Source: Pempheris klunzingeri (Eukaryota; Chordata; Actinopteri; Acropomatiformes; Pempheridae). Taken from it: a stretch of 64,000 nt of DNA. The position numbers were made by a program, and so were the translations under genes. This document shows positions 1 through 13,228 of the stretch, piece after piece. Positions within the stretch are counted from its first letter, which is position 1; each line of letters starts with the position of its first letter. Under the pieces are notes generated by a model that did no database searches, was not told the origin of the DNA, and saw only the letters and a list, made by a program, of their open reading frames with translations. The stretch lies in contig NC_092029.1 of NCBI RefSeq assembly GCF_042242105.1, positions 13,564,885-13,628,884 of the forward strand, in the 5' to 3' direction.

Positions 1-3000
1 CTTTATTTTTGTCATGATTGTGTCTAGACAAGACCTGCTACTATCTGTCCTCAGTCTGTTCCATGTCAGCGCCAGCAAATGACAAATTCTGTCTTGACTG
101 TTTTCACAAGTCATTTGACGACCTCAGCAGCTCTGTAGCCCAATCAAAACCCAGCATCCCATGACCTCATGACTCTGATATGAAGGAGTGAGTTTAGGCG
201 GGCGGCGTAGTTTGATGATTCAGCGTTGGCCACATCCTTGTTGACCCAGTGGAACATCAGATAATGATGAGGCTGTGCTGACTTCGACACTGGACCCGCC
301 TCTCCCACGTCCAGTCGATAAAGACGTGGAAATACAAACATTAGAGCTAACTGAGGGCAGCATTCAGTGCGGCACTGTAGTCTGGCAGGGTCAGAGGTCA
401 TGTTTAGCTATGGACAATGTCAAAATGTATATTTACTACTTTAGATGTAGAGCAGTGAATTTTACTGAATCTAAAATCAAGACTTATCATTCCTCTGATT
501 GACTGCAGGCCAACAAAAATGCCATTCACTGATGATAAAGAAGTATATATATATAGTGTACTGTAGTGTATTATGATGCTCAGCACCTCCTCTTTGTGCA
601 TATTTCAAACCAGGATGGAGGCTGTGGATATTATTAGTGTTGAAGACATCAGTGGGATTGTAGTGTGTGTGTCTGTGTGGGGTCTGTGGGGGAGCTCCAC
701 AACTGAGTGATTCTCTCGCTGATTGTTATGACCCCACACTGTCAGCAGAGCATCTATTCCTGTCTCCACATCTTTGTTAATGACGCCAACTGTGTGTGTG
801 TGTGCGTGCACATGTGCGGCGTATGAGGAGTGTTTAAATAGCCAAAACAGCTGGGATTTTGGAGTATAACTGACGGCTGTGGTGAAGTGAGAGTGATTAT
901 GTTCAGAGCCGATGCTGCGGCATCTCGGTGTGCGCACACATTTGCATTTGTGGATGTCTCACAGCAGAGGGATGTGTGTTATCCATTAAAGTAAATGGGG
1001 GGAAAAAAAAGTCTATGCTTTGCAGATGAATGTAGGGCAGAAGGCTCAGATTGGCAAGATTGGGGGTTGAACTGTTCCTTTCTCCATCCTGGAATGTACT
1101 CGAAACCCTCACTACCCCAACTCTGCATGCTTTTAGACTGTGTCACCATCCAGCTATGTCCTGCTTTGCATGAAGGTCATATATACCTGCGTTCTATTAA
1201 AGAATACTGCATGTTGAGCACAGAGACCTTGTCAGAAATTCCTGCTAGCTACGGATTTTCGTAGCCTACACGATTCACTCTGACTTGATAACTTGAGACC
1301 ACTGATTTGATTAAGCATTCATCTGAGCCAAAAGACCAAGCCGAACTTTTCCTGGATCTCCAGGATTTGAAGCTCGGCTCTTATAATTTTTTGTGAAGGT
1401 TTTCCTGAGCTGTGCCTGCTTCTTATTCATGTAGTTACAAATAATAACTCTAGTGAACTTCCCAGCATGGCCAGTTTTCCAGCAGTGGCCTTAGATTAGC
1501 TCCAGAAGTGCTTTAGGGGTGGATTAAATGTCTTGGTAAAGTACACGCTGATGGCATTTTGCCAACTCATAGCCATTGTTTGTTTATGGATTTTAAATGA
1601 CATCTTACTGATTTTACAATTTTAGCCTTTTCCCTTTGGATGTTCCCTTAAGAATATAAAGATTTATTAGACAGAAAAAAGTTAAAATATCATCCATATG
1701 TTCTGTTTTTTGTTGTTGTTCTCTAAGGTGGGAATTGAATTTAAACCTCATGGTATGCTTTGGGAAATTGTCAACAGTGGTGTAAATTAAATGTAGTTTA
1801 TGGTTAATGGGCTAAAACTTTCAAAACCACTGGTATGCTTCTTTAAGGCTCTTTTAAGGTTACCACAGTCCCAGTGTATGTTGAAACTCTTTAGTAGACA
1901 TACACACACTCTCAGCAAAACCTAATAAAGTAGTAGACTACGTTGCATTGCCCACTCTTACCATAAAAAATGTAGCAGAACCAGAAAAAGCCCTCAGCTC
2001 AGACCACCAGTCCCTTGATAGAGTTCACATTACCAGACCTTAAACCTGGTCTACTCTGTATACACGAGACAAGAATGAGTGTGTTAATCATGTCCTATGA
2101 CACACATGCTCTCAGTCATTCAAGCACACATGCATTTAGATACGCACACAATCTTGCAGCCATTAATTTTCACAGCGTGAGGTCAGAGTAGTGCACCCAT
2201 TTGGGCGAAGATAAACATGACGGTAATGCCTCCGCATGGCTCAGGTCAGGGAGGTTTGGGTTCCTTCCTTCCTTATACTCTGCCACACTCGACCAAACAA
2301 TACACAGCTACGTCTTAATAATAATGAATAGGCACTCCATCTCTAACATGTAAGGCTGTCAAAAGTGCCCAAGCTTTCACACATAGACTCACACACACAC
2401 ACGAGAGCTCCGTCAGCTGCTGTCAGCTGGATGCTGTTAAGAGTGTTTCGCTGGGGGTTGGAGGAAAAAAAAAAGGAGAAGGGAGGGAGAGGAGGAATGC
2501 AATCTCAACACCTTGAGCTCCTGCCCTATTCACCTTGCATGTTGTCCTGCAGGAATGCCATTAGCTAAATGAAAAATGGTTGTGTGTGTGTGTGTGGGTA
2601 GGTGGATGGATGTGAGCGGGCAGATGTCTGCATGCCTGTCTGAGTGGGAAGCGACAGAAAGAACTAAAACAGAATAAAAAGCATTTTGTGAGTGCGTCTA
2701 AGTGTGTCTATAAACATTGATTTGAGTTTTTAGGCACTGCCTTTTTTTGTGTCTGTTTTCAAGTGAATGCTGGGACTTAGACTGCTCTTTAATGTTGTAG
2801 ATTAAGTAGGCACTGGCTGTGTGCTGATTGAAACCAGACGCTTTTGCTCCGACTTCTTACACACATGCTCACATATATCAGCACATTGTTTCAATGCACC
2901 CTTTTTCCAAACTGCTATAAATCCCTTTAAGGGAAAATGAATACCTTAAGTGTTATGCATTTTGTCATCTTAGCGCTCAAGTCATCCACTACATAACTAA

Positions 3001-4208
3001 TTGTAAGATTTGGGCTATTTTTCAAATGGTGCATATCTGATTTGGAGCAGAACTCTCCATATCTTCATGTAGCTGCAGATGAATGCCCACTCCTTTCTAA
3101 AGCGTGTGTTGTAGACTATTTTATGGTTTTTTACAGTTGTAAGAAAATTCAGAATATCTTCTCAACCAGGCACATCATTCTTTTGCTTAACCCGGGATGG
3201 AGGATAATTTAGATGAGGGTCACCACATTAAGACAGCTTGGAGTGCATCGCAGAAAAGTGCTAGTGTAGATTAAGCTGTCTTTTTTTGTTTTGATTTTTA
3301 GGGCCAAAATCTCAGAGAGCTAAAGCAGACCAAGCGTGTAAGAATGCCCAGAAACAATCTCCAAAATGTTTAGTCCCCAGCAGCCATTATTCATAAAGGA
3401 GTGTTCAAATTATTGGCCCAGGTCTGATCTCATCTCAGATTTAGCGCGGTTTAATATTTCATTATATCCCCTCTGGCTTACGGGGCTTTGTCCCAACTGT
3501 GTTCTGCATTGGTCAGCACATGGCCCACAAACAGACACATGCAGATGTGCACGCACACACACTCTGGCCTGCAGAGCCCAGTGAAAACAAAGCCTGGCTT
3601 TTCCAGTGTAAACACGGGCCATTGTTATGGGCACTCTTTCCCGCCTCGTATCTTCGCTCCCTGTTGCGATCCAGGGCTCTGAGAGGTACAGCGCTGGCAC
3701 AGGGCCCATTTAGTTATATTAAGAATTGCTAGCACTCATTTGCCATGCATTTATATGACCATGCCATTATAATGCAGGCTGTAGAGTGTGATTTATGTCT
3801 TTGGTTTCTCTCCCTTGCACTCCTCTTACTCTCTTTTACTGGTTCAGTTTTTACTGCTTGGCTCCTTAAGTGTGGTTTGCGGCCGTTTGTCTCCAAAAGT
3901 TTTAGCTTTTTGACAATTATTTTTAGACAAGAAGCAGTCAATTTACTCTACTGTACTGGCTTTTGCTGGCTAAGTCAGGCCATAGAAAAACATGAGAAAT
4001 GGCTGTTTGGAAGGATATATACTCTGATGTTAAACAAGCGTGTTGGACTGCGTGTCTATGCATATATGCCAAATAATCCATATGTGCTCTATGTATGAAC
4101 ATGCATCTGGTCTGGCTGTGAGTATGCATGCACTTTTGTTTGCACTGAATTATCTCAATTATATGTCCTTTAATTGTCTGAAAATGTGTGTGTGAGAGAG
4201 AGAGAGAG

Positions 4209-4250
<42 letters not shown>

Positions 4251-6770
4251 ACATCATGGCGTCTCTCAGCTGTGACCCTGGGCCACATGTGCAGCCAATT
4301 AGGGCCAATCAGAAGGCTGTAATCAGGGCGTGGCGTGGGGATGGTGGCAGCGTGGCAGTGGGGGAGTTTTAAGACCCATGATTAGTGTGTCAGACTGATG
4401 AGGAAGGACAGGGGCAGCTGCCAGGCCGAATCCCGTTTCTTGATTTCTCTGCCTTTTTCACCTACACATGTGGAGAGCTATGTTTATTTAGTTTGTGCCA
4501 ACCAGACCTGAATAAAATGGGGTTTCATATTCTTGGTTTTTTTAACCTATTTAAGCGACAGATTGGTGCGGTTTGCCACATGACATGATGTAATTACAGA
4601 AAGGTATTTAAATGTAAGAGTATATGTTTCTACGATTGGTGACTTACCTGACACCGTATGAGTTCTCTGGAAGCAGTAAGGCGAGCCCCTCTAAGCAGAT
4701 TTAAAGAAAGACCAGAAATCATTTACTACCTCTATTAGTCTTTTCCTCCAGGCAAGTAGAAAAGCAAAGACTGAAACCAGATTCAGCGAGACTCTTTGAA
4801 GCCTATGAGTTTAAGTCAAGCAGCTTTGTTGATTAGATGCAGTAAGATAGCATCAACAACTTCTCCTCTCACATGTACATTGCTCCATATAGCTCTCTCT
4901 GTTCAGTTGACAGGAGATAATATGTATGGCAAAATAAATTAGAGTGCTGGTGCGTGACTTTGCTCTTTCTGGGAGACATTAATCAGTCACCGATCTCACA
5001 GGCTGTACTATGAAAATTTTAGTAAGTTATGAACTCACACAGTACTGAACATGAGCGTGCAGAGTCATGGTAGTTGCATTATATGGACGCAGCTCTAATT
5101 GATGCATGCAGCCGCATTTCTCAGTGTCATTTCTGTGTATCAATACTGATACAAAACGATCCTGCGCACTCCTCATCTAATTTTTGAATATTCCGCATCT
5201 GCCACAGAATTTTGTATTTCGTTGTTTGCAAATCACAGCACGAACCACAAGCGCTGAAGTCAACTTAGTATCAAAGAGCGGCACGGAGAAACAGATTCTG
5301 CAAGATGTAATAAGGCATGATAATCAGGCTGAATTTAAAATGTCTTGTATTGCGGCACGAATCTCACCCACGCCTGTCATCATTTCTTTCTGTGCAGCTA
5401 TGTAGCTAGCAAACGATGTAGGAACAAAACCAACATCCATGTAGCCCCCATCTTAACATATATACAGCTCAAAGATGGCTGTTATGTGTAGGCCGCGTCA
5501 TGTACCTTCCCCCACCAATAAATCCTGTCAATCTTCTGTCCACTATGGAATAATCTAATCTGAAGTACAGTAGTGTGCATGTCAGCAGTTAAATATTCCT
5601 TCTTAGTCTTTTCATCATTGCTTACAATTGGAAAAATCTTGTAATGTGTCCAGAGAATAAATAGCATCCAGAGGAAAGCTTTATGAGATCTGCTCTGCTC
5701 CTTCCTTCACTTTGATTGACTCTTGGTCCGCTGCCAAAATCCATCTGTAGAAATTTGATCTGTGTGTTTATTCTTCTGCCCTTAAACAAATGGTCCATTT
5801 TTACCCCAAATCACATGTTGCAATTTCACTATTAGTGCTACTGATGTCAGCAAAACCAGGCAGCCGATTATTTGTCACTGCCCATTTGTTTGTCTAGAGC
5901 AATGGAAAAGCAAGAGGCAGACAGACAGAAAGCTGGACAGTCAGTCATCTGTTGAGCTGTAAATCACCAGTGATCTGACAGGGCAGACAAACACAGTGAC
6001 CGGAGCACGGCCCGGCCTCCAAAACCACATGTGAGCGGGCAGGAATGTATAGCCCACTGCATTGTGGGTTTGTGTCTGAGGGAAGTAGTTCAGACTCCCT
6101 GACTCACAGGACACTGTGAGGTTGGGGAATGTGATGGGGTAAGTGGGGGGGGGGGGTGACAGCATAACTTTCGGGAATCAGAGAGCAAGGTCAGAAGGAG
6201 TGTGTGAATCACAGCCATCATTCTCATTCATGCCTCATTCATACCGTCTTACTCTCCCGACGCGATAAACTCTGAGTTCAAATAATTCCACTCTCATTTT
6301 AGCTGAAATGAAACATTAATGTGAAATGAGATTAGGACAGCTCATAATCCTGGAAGATGTAGACTATGCAGCTGTGTGCACAAGAGTGAGGAGAATGTCC
6401 ACTGAGAGAGGCAACTGTTTGCCTTATAAACCTAAAAGATGATAATATGTCAGCATTTCCATCTTGTTTCTCAAACACTTACTTCAGGTTCAATGTTTTA
6501 GAAATATAACACGATATTCAACTGGAATTTCAAAAATGGGGTTCAAAAACACTTCATAAGGCAGCCTATTTCCATTTATTTACTGTTATTTCTTTTTGAA
6601 TGTTTGCAGACGAGCTCTATGTAATACAAATGCGTGCTATACATCTTATTTTCAAATCAGACATCATCTAATTATCTTCTGTGTAAATTTCTTTGGTTCC
6701 CTCTTCCCCAAACTCCCCTCCTTTGCTCCACCTATCCATCCTCTTTGAAGTCCCAAAGAAGTTGCTCCAG
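1..6770. other. Non-coding DNA upstream of (or intronic to) eva1a
   Basis: No gene is supported here on either strand. Open frames are short, start in low-complexity DNA and lack plausible splice partners or family similarity. The stretch holds short GT runs (near 790-805 and 2580-2597) and a longer GA/GT tract at 4184-4249. It may be the first intron and promoter region of eva1a, because a likely eva1a exon starts at about 6771. I cannot locate the transcription start. Confidence 0.6.
4184..4249. repeat. Compound (GA)n(GT)n microsatellite
   Basis: A GT run passes into about ten GA units and then about nineteen uninterrupted GT units. It lies in non-coding DNA upstream of eva1a and is likely length-polymorphic. 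Confidence 0.95.
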
Positions 6771-6885
6771 GAGCAGGGACCCAGACCGCCAGTGTACTCC
6801 CCCCCATCCAGCGCCCATGACCCCAACATCGTGGGAGACAGCCCTCCGGAGGGGAGCTCAGTGAAAAGCCCTGACACTGTTCCAG
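6771..6885 (+). CDS. eva1a: Candidate upstream coding exon of eva1a (N-terminal extension)
   Basis: The exon is bounded by a pyrimidine-rich tract with CCAG at 6767-6770 and a GTGAGC donor at 6886. One frame is open throughout and joins in phase 1 to the exon beginning at 9239, giving a Pro/Ser/Asp-rich extension before the conserved EVA1A start. Third codon positions favour C and G as in the neighbouring coding exons. An alternative acceptor is TTTGAAG ending at 6750. No ATG opens this frame in the exon, so if it is translated the start lies in an unseen upstream exon. The alternative is 5' UTR, since human EVA1A begins at the position equivalent to 9331. Confidence 0.45.
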
Positions 6886-9238
6886 GTGAGCAAAACGACA
6901 AACATAAGCTTTTTCACTCTCAAACACACACTGTGACACAGCCTCCCATGGAGAGCAGTTAACACTAAACAGTCCCAAGGCCTCCCAAGCATCAAGAGAA
7001 ATAGTTTTTTCAGGTCTCAAGTCAGGACACATATTTATGTATATTTTAAGTCACACGGGTTCAACTGTTTCCACATGTATCCTAGCACAGCCATTGGTTT
7101 GGAACATTTATGATCATTGGTCTTAAAAATATACGGCTTTCCAAGAGCGAACGATTGCACTTATATGTGACCACAGTCTAAATCAGACGGTTATATGGTC
7201 AAAGTCCCATAGAGTGAAAGAGGGAGAAGACGGAGCAAGAACAATGAAATGAAAGAGTGAAAAAAGGAGACGCCAGCAAGGAAGGAAACTTAAACAAAGC
7301 TTTATTCATGAGGGAAGGTGGCCTGTGTCCAGCACACTAAGTACTCTGCTCAGCTACCGGCACTGTACTAATTAGGAGGATAGACGAATGAATGAGGAGT
7401 TAAGAGAGGGAACGGACAGGAGATGCTTGCTGTAGTGCTGACAGTTCCTAACGCATGAATGGCTTCACTTCCTTGCACCGGCTTCAAACACTCCACTTAG
7501 AGCTCATCGAGAAAAACCTGTTTCCAACTCTGATGAACCGATAGGGGATGAAACACATGGAGAAGTATATAGTAAACAGAGTTCATTCATCTCATTTAAA
7601 AAATATATTTTTTTAACTGGACGAAAGGATATCCGTAAATTAACAGATTTGATCTTTTTGTTTGACCAAAAGTTGATTTTACTGAACAGCAGTAAAGGTA
7701 TCTGTCTAGTCATCCAACTCTCAGTAAGGAAGCTAATAAAAGTATTTCCAAAATGTTGTCATCCAAAGTCTGGGTTCAAACTAACCCGTCTGTGCCTGTA
7801 TACTCTTACTTCCTTAAATTCTTGATTTTTTTAAAATCTCTCAACTATCAAAATATCGAACACTACTTGGCAGGACAAATTCATTTAGTAGAAACTGACC
7901 CACCCCTTAGAACGGTTAAAGAGGTTAAAGTCATAAACTGCAAGAGTCTGACTTTTTATTGTCTCCATCTTTGGTTCTAACTGCTAGTTTCAGTGACGTC
8001 TCTGCACTGCAATTCCCAGAGATCATTTGGCCACTACTGTCTTTTTTCCCAGAATTTTCTTTCATTGAAGTCCAGTTTCTTTTTGGCCCTTTAGCCACGA
8101 TGCCGGCTACACCCGGTCGCAACTACCCACTTCCTCTTATGTCTGTTCTTGACACACGTCCATTGCTGATTTCACTTGAATATATCATGTTAAAATGATT
8201 TAATCAAAAGAGCAACTACTGCATTTCTGTATGTATTTTGCATTTTTGAGCACTGCAAGTGCTTTCTGTTGGCACTTTGCCTATTTTTATGTGTGTTAGA
8301 AAGAGAGATTGTGGTCTATTGGTTGAATGTTAGCTGATGTGTCCACCACAGCAGTGGGTCCAGGTGGAAACATTTACCTCCTCAGTGAACAGTTCCAGTC
8401 TAAACTGCATTTATCAGATAAAGAGAGCCTGACACACCTTAGAGACTCTATAATTAGAGGTTATTGGTGTGTGTGACAGGTCAGCAAAGCATGCTTACCT
8501 ACACTGAATGCTGAATGCTTCTGTTTATTTTGGCTGATTTGTGGAGGTAAAGTTACAGTAGTTACACTGTCCCACTGAAACGCTTCTTCAGGATAACTAG
8601 AGGCAACTGTGCTCAGAAAATCAGTATTAATCTAGGTAATCAAATCACCCTGTGCTCCTCTGTCCTGTCATCTCAACTCGTTTTGTGTACACAACACAAG
8701 CCAGCATGTAAACACTGCAAGAGGTCGCACTGTGATGAAAATCCAGAGGAGGAAGCAGTTGTTCCCATCTATAAATAGATTTGGGGGAAGCTTTTGAAAC
8801 GTCGCCAAAGTGCAAACTTCTCCCATGTGGTTCTCTGTTTCTTAATGACCTGAGTCAGAATGAATATGACAGAAGCGGATGTTGTGGTATCTTCTGAATC
8901 AGTATTTGTGTGTGAACATGTGTGTCTTTTTTGCGTGATGCATTTTTTTTTTACGGCAGCGTATTTTGCTAAAATCAAAAACTGCTGAGAGGCTGCAGAT
9001 GACTCAGTGATCTGAATGCTTTAGTCACAATACCTCAGAAACTATACACTCTTACTTTACTGTAAGTTACCCAGCCGGTGCCGTCACAATCTGACTGTGC
9101 ATGTGGTAATGAAACACTCCTTGTGCGTCATTGCATGTGGGCCCAAAGGCATCTGTATCTAAATAACGAATTCAAATGCTAAACGATGTACCCACTTTCC
9201 TCTGAGAATATACAGTAATCTGCTGTCATCTTTTACAG
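6886..9238 (+). other. Intron upstream of the main eva1a coding exon
   Basis: The intron runs from the donor GTGAGC at 6886 to the acceptor TTTTACAG ending at 9238. It is AT-rich, with no coding segment or recognisable repeat that I can support. Confidence 0.5.
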
Positions 9239-9330
9239 ATAGGAAGAAGATTAGGGAGACAACCCCCAACGAGGAGAAGTTTTCAGAAGCTGGGGGAAGA
9301 GGAGAAGAAAGCCCACTGCAGCCCCCGGGC

Positions 9331-10750
9331 ATGAATCCCATCATCAACTCCACCTCTGGCGCCAACATGGCCCTCATCAGCAACGCACTGGCCGCTTACA
9401 CTTACATATCAGGTAGAGCAACATTCATAAAGCCTTGTGTGTCGCATGAGTGGAGGACAGGCCTGGATCTTAACATACACGTTAAGACCACGCCAGCTCA
9501 AAGTTACTTCTCGGAGAGGGATATGAATGACATTGGGATTTGAGTGCAGGGTTTCATGTGTGGTACGTGTGTGTGGCATGCTATCTTTTGGGTAATATCC
9601 CTCATTTCCTCTTTCTTGGGACTGAAAGGTAGGTAAATGTGGGCCAGAGGAATGCAGATGTTAGGTGGAGATAACAACCACACACACACTACACTACACA
9701 CACACACACACACTGTCAGTCACCTGCTCCGGCCAGCTGCTAAAACAGACGCTGCAATAGTTTGTGTGTCTGGATACTTCCTGTTTTATTACCTCCCTCT
9801 CTGTGACTCAAATAAACAGTTTATACATTGTGAAATGTATAAGTCATACACACTTCATATGTAATGTGTAATGGAAGCTTTATGTAAGTAACTTTTATGA
9901 TATGCATTTGTAGAATGTATCTTATTGAGGAATATCACACCTATGTATGACCTTTAAGAAAAGCATGAACTGAATCTGTTGCATGGCTGGATAGTAGTGT
10001 GAGGGCATGGAGGGTGCTGCAGACACAAGCCGTAGCTGCAAACCAGCCCTTGTAGGATCACACCCAAGTCTTAGATGATTGGAATGAGTGTGACTTGTTT
10101 CATCAATCTCTGAAGATGATGGGAAGGAGACGTACAGCACAGTACGTAGCAGTGTTGAGACATTTTGGCCAAACCGAAGCTGGGGAAGTGAGTAATGTAA
10201 GCTGCAGCCGATGTTCTTTACAGTGAGTGAGCCATCAAGTGAAATGTTGTACAGCAGAGCAGGCTGAACAGAGAGACTAGTCCCAGAGACACAAGTAAAT
10301 GTTTGACATGTTTTCTGTAAGAAATCAACTAAACCGTCTTTCTTGTTCTTTCCTCTCTTCCCCATAACAGACCACCCAGAGAGGGCCGCGCTCTTCTTCG
10401 TCTGCGGCGTGTGTTTGGGCCTCTTCCTCACACTCTTCGCCCTGGTGGTCCAGATCTCCTGTCGCACCGACTGCCAGCCTCGCCAGCGGCCCCCCGCCAA
10501 GAAGCGAGCGCGCCCCGCTGACTCGTCGTCCGATTCCAGCGACTCGGACTCGGACTGGGACACCACCTCAGATCTGTCGGCACGGCGGCACCGGCGATTC
10601 GAACGCACGCTCAACATGAACGTGTTCACGTCGGCGGAAGAGCTGGAAAGAGCGCAGCGGCTCGAGGAAAGGGAGCGAATCATCCGAGAGATCTGGATGA
10701 ACGGGCAACCTGACATCCCCGGGACACGGAGCCTCAATCGGTATTACTGA
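9331..10750 (+). CDS. eva1a: EVA1A (eva-1 homolog A / TMEM166 / FAM176A)
   Basis: Coding exons are 9331-9412 (within an exon from 9239) and 10371-10750, with GT-AG borders and phase 1, giving 153 residues against 152 recalled for human EVA1A. The protein has a short extracellular or lumenal N-terminus with an N-S-T sequon at residue 6, then MALISNALAAYTYIS. One hydrophobic membrane segment spans about residues 33-56. A basic linker and Ser/Asp-rich acidic stretch follow, and the C-terminus contains EELERAQRLEERERIIREIW and ends SLNRYY. The C-terminal block is the family hallmark and separates EVA1A from EVA1B and EVA1C. Mammalian EVA1A is a lysosome/ER-associated membrane protein that promotes autophagy and programmed cell death. 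The start at 9331 is chosen by homology; G at -3 gives a fair Kozak context. An upstream in-frame extension is listed separately. Confidence 0.95.
9413..10370 (+). other. eva1a intron with CA microsatellite
   Basis: This 958-base intron has a GTAGAG donor and a CCATAACAG acceptor. A CA tract lies at 9679-9713. A long minus-strand open frame (9922-10737) crosses the intron and the next exon and is treated as a shadow. Confidence 0.85.
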
Positions 10751-12440
10751 GGACTGCTGAGGTGCTTTTTTTTTTATAGAAAAGCCTACGGGACTTGAAC
10801 AAAAATTAGGACGCACTTGGGTAGGAAGGGGCAGGAGACACGGCCCTCATGAAGCTTTACAAGCAAGCGTGCAAAAGCAGCTGTGGACTGATGTGAGCGG
10901 TGGAGAGCATTGCAGACTTTGGAAGAAAGTCCTCCCTCTCTGCTGGTTTGCATATTCCTCTGGGTACCATAAGCTATACCCCACTCAGTAAGAGAATAAG
11001 CTTCCACTCTGCATGGTAAGCTCACCTCTTTCTGCCGGAAGCGAGGGGTGAAAGGCTACACTGCCTTGCCCGTGACCTCAGCAGGCCTTTTTGAAGTGGG
11101 GATTTATGGGATAGCTGCCTTAGACACACATAGGCCTTTAGAGACTACATGGTGACTGAAGGGCCGAGGCCTCAGATGGGTCTGTTTCGTACAGAATCTG
11201 AGGCAGCTGCAGAAGACTGTGACACTTGGAGCTTTATGCTCAGTACCCTCCAGTATTCAAGTGTGGACTTAACAGAGGGGGCAGCATAAAGCAGGAAGAA
11301 GTGTACAGGACAGTGGGACAATGTAAGACAATCTCTACACAGTAAATAACCATGCTGCCTTTTGAACTTTCTAAAACCAAAAGATATTTTTGGGGAATTC
11401 ATCTCAACCCTTATGAAATCTATTTTATAATATTTAATAGTTTATTGATGTTGTGTATTTTTGTTCTCAAGTATGGTTTATTATGAGATATTTTTATACT
11501 TGGCAAAGGTTGTCTGGCACCTCAGGGATGCAATCCTAGTGTTTCTGTGTTTGGTTGATGTATTTGCTTCCTAAGAAGGGGATCAGCCCATTTAAACAGC
11601 TATGTCAGCATTTAAAGAAAAGAATTAGAGATATCATATAAAAGAGCCTCAAAGAGGTTTAGTGATTTAACCTTATTTTTGATACAGTACGTTTAATTTC
11701 ACAGCGCAGTGCCTTTTCTAGCTATTAAGTCACTGTTGTCGACTGTGTGTAACTCAGTAGCTGCTTAAATGATGTATTAATTGGATATCCCAAGTTCATC
11801 TTATCATATATGTCTGATCTTTTATCATTGCTGTTGCTTTGCTGAAGTGGAGCATGTGTAATATCTGAATGTCTCTGTCAAACGTTGCACTTGCTGTTTG
11901 CCCAGATGTAAATTTACGGAATTGGAGTATGCCAATTGTTGTACTAGTGAATTTGCTAAAAATTATTTTCTGGTCATCACTCGTAGAAAACTGTGCAAAT
12001 TTTAGGTCTTGTCTCAATCGTGCCCTTATTTCAGAGATACCAGTGCTAAACCAGACGCTTGTGGTAACCGGCCGCCTGGAGAAGGAACCAGCACTGAAAA
12101 AAGGTTCACAGTGGACGTGCAAACTGCGTCTCTTAAATCATGTTGCCAGTTTAAAAAAATAAGCTATTGCCAATCCAGTCCTGTTTGCGCTGCCCTGGAT
12201 TCAAGCATAGAAATAATTTTAGATAACATAAAAAGCTTGGTATTTTCCTGACTGAGAGTTTAATCGAGAGTACACAGGACATATTAGGGTCATCCACAGA
12301 AAGGCTGCCACTCTATATAGTTTCGATATAGACGGTTTTAAATGTGTTTAAATTTGAATGGGATTCAAGTGTGCCAATAGCTGGTAAAGTGAGACCAAAA
12401 TATGACTCCTGTGCTTGGAATAAACTGTGTTCAAAAATAA
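10751..12440 (+). other. eva1a: Long 3' UTR of eva1a
   Basis: About 1.7 kb follows the TGA at 10748-10750 without a convincing new gene, becoming AT-rich and ending just after AATAAA at 12419-12424. A GT/T-rich stretch follows the signal, as expected for a cleavage site. The extent is inferred from the signal only. Confidence 0.65.
12419..12424 (+). terminator. eva1a: Poly(A) signal of eva1a
   Basis: A canonical AATAAA is followed within about 20-40 bases by a GT/T-rich stretch. It is the best signal between the eva1a stop and the efhc1 promoter. Confidence 0.65.
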
Positions 12441-12698
12441 CTTGTTGACTGTTTTGTTTAATCTTGCACATTTTCTTCTATGTTTTGCATTTCAAATGTG
12501 CACAATGCGTGTATGATAGGTTAGTTATGCACAATACTTGCTCTGTGCTAAACTGCTTTTATGTCATGATGATATATCACTACAAATATGGAGAGTAAAC
12601 AGGCTGCACAGTAAGATCATCATGGACTCACAAGACTGTGTGCTTATGGTGACCTGCAGGCAAAAAAAGTCCTGTCAGTGAGCTTTATTGGTGTTGTT

Positions 12699-12711
12699 CG
12701 CCCCCTGGTGG
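12699..12711 (-). promoter_or_regulatory. CTCF-like motif between eva1a and efhc1
   Basis: On the minus strand this reads CCACCAGGGGGCG, the core of the CTCF consensus. It lies about 280 bases after the eva1a poly(A) signal and 530 before the efhc1 start codon. It is a motif match only. Confidence 0.5.
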
Positions 12712-13062
12712 TAAAGGTCGAGCACTTCAGTTTATGTGAATTAAGAATTTCTGAGTAAAAGTCACCCAAATGTAATAAAGTTATACATAATTGTGGCAAA
12801 TCATTTTCCAGTGTAACTCCTTGGATTGATTGTAGCATGTAGACCTCTGGTGACAGAACTTTACAGAATATAAACAGCTTGATATTATGGAGGATGTGCT
12901 ATTTTACTCTATTTTGCTTGCTATTTTTTTTTTTTTTAAATGTTTGTCAATATTCTTATCAATCCGGACATGACTTTATTTCCTTGGGATTTCACTCTGC
13001 ATTTCTTTTAGTTGTCGTTTTTTAGGCATATTTGCATTATTTTTTAACATTTTCTGGTAATT

Positions 13063-13090
13063 GTTGCCGTGGTACCGTTGCCATAGATAC
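13063..13090 (+). promoter_or_regulatory. Two adjacent X-box-like (RFX) motifs in the efhc1 promoter
   Basis: Two 14-base units lie end to end, each starting with the perfect left half-site GTTGCC and a 2-base spacer. The first right half is GGTACC, matching 5 of 6 positions of RGYAAC; the second is AGATAC, matching 4 of 6. X-boxes are bound by RFX factors that drive ciliary genes, and EFHC1 is a ciliary protein. The position, about 140-165 bases before the start codon, fits a proximal promoter. Confidence 0.5.
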
Positions 13091-13228
13091 CATAAACTTA
13101 CCACGGCGGAGCTACTGGGTAACTTTACACGCGCACAAAACCAGGTTTAATTAATAAATTACGACAACAATAACTATTTACCATCTTGAGGAGGCGAAGA
13201 GATCGAAAAACATCGTTCAGGAACAGCA

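Noticed and set aside
9922-10737. 271-codon minus-strand open frame over eva1a exon 3
   Set aside because: It lies opposite a well-supported GC-rich coding exon and runs on into the intron. No family is recognised, so it is a shadow.
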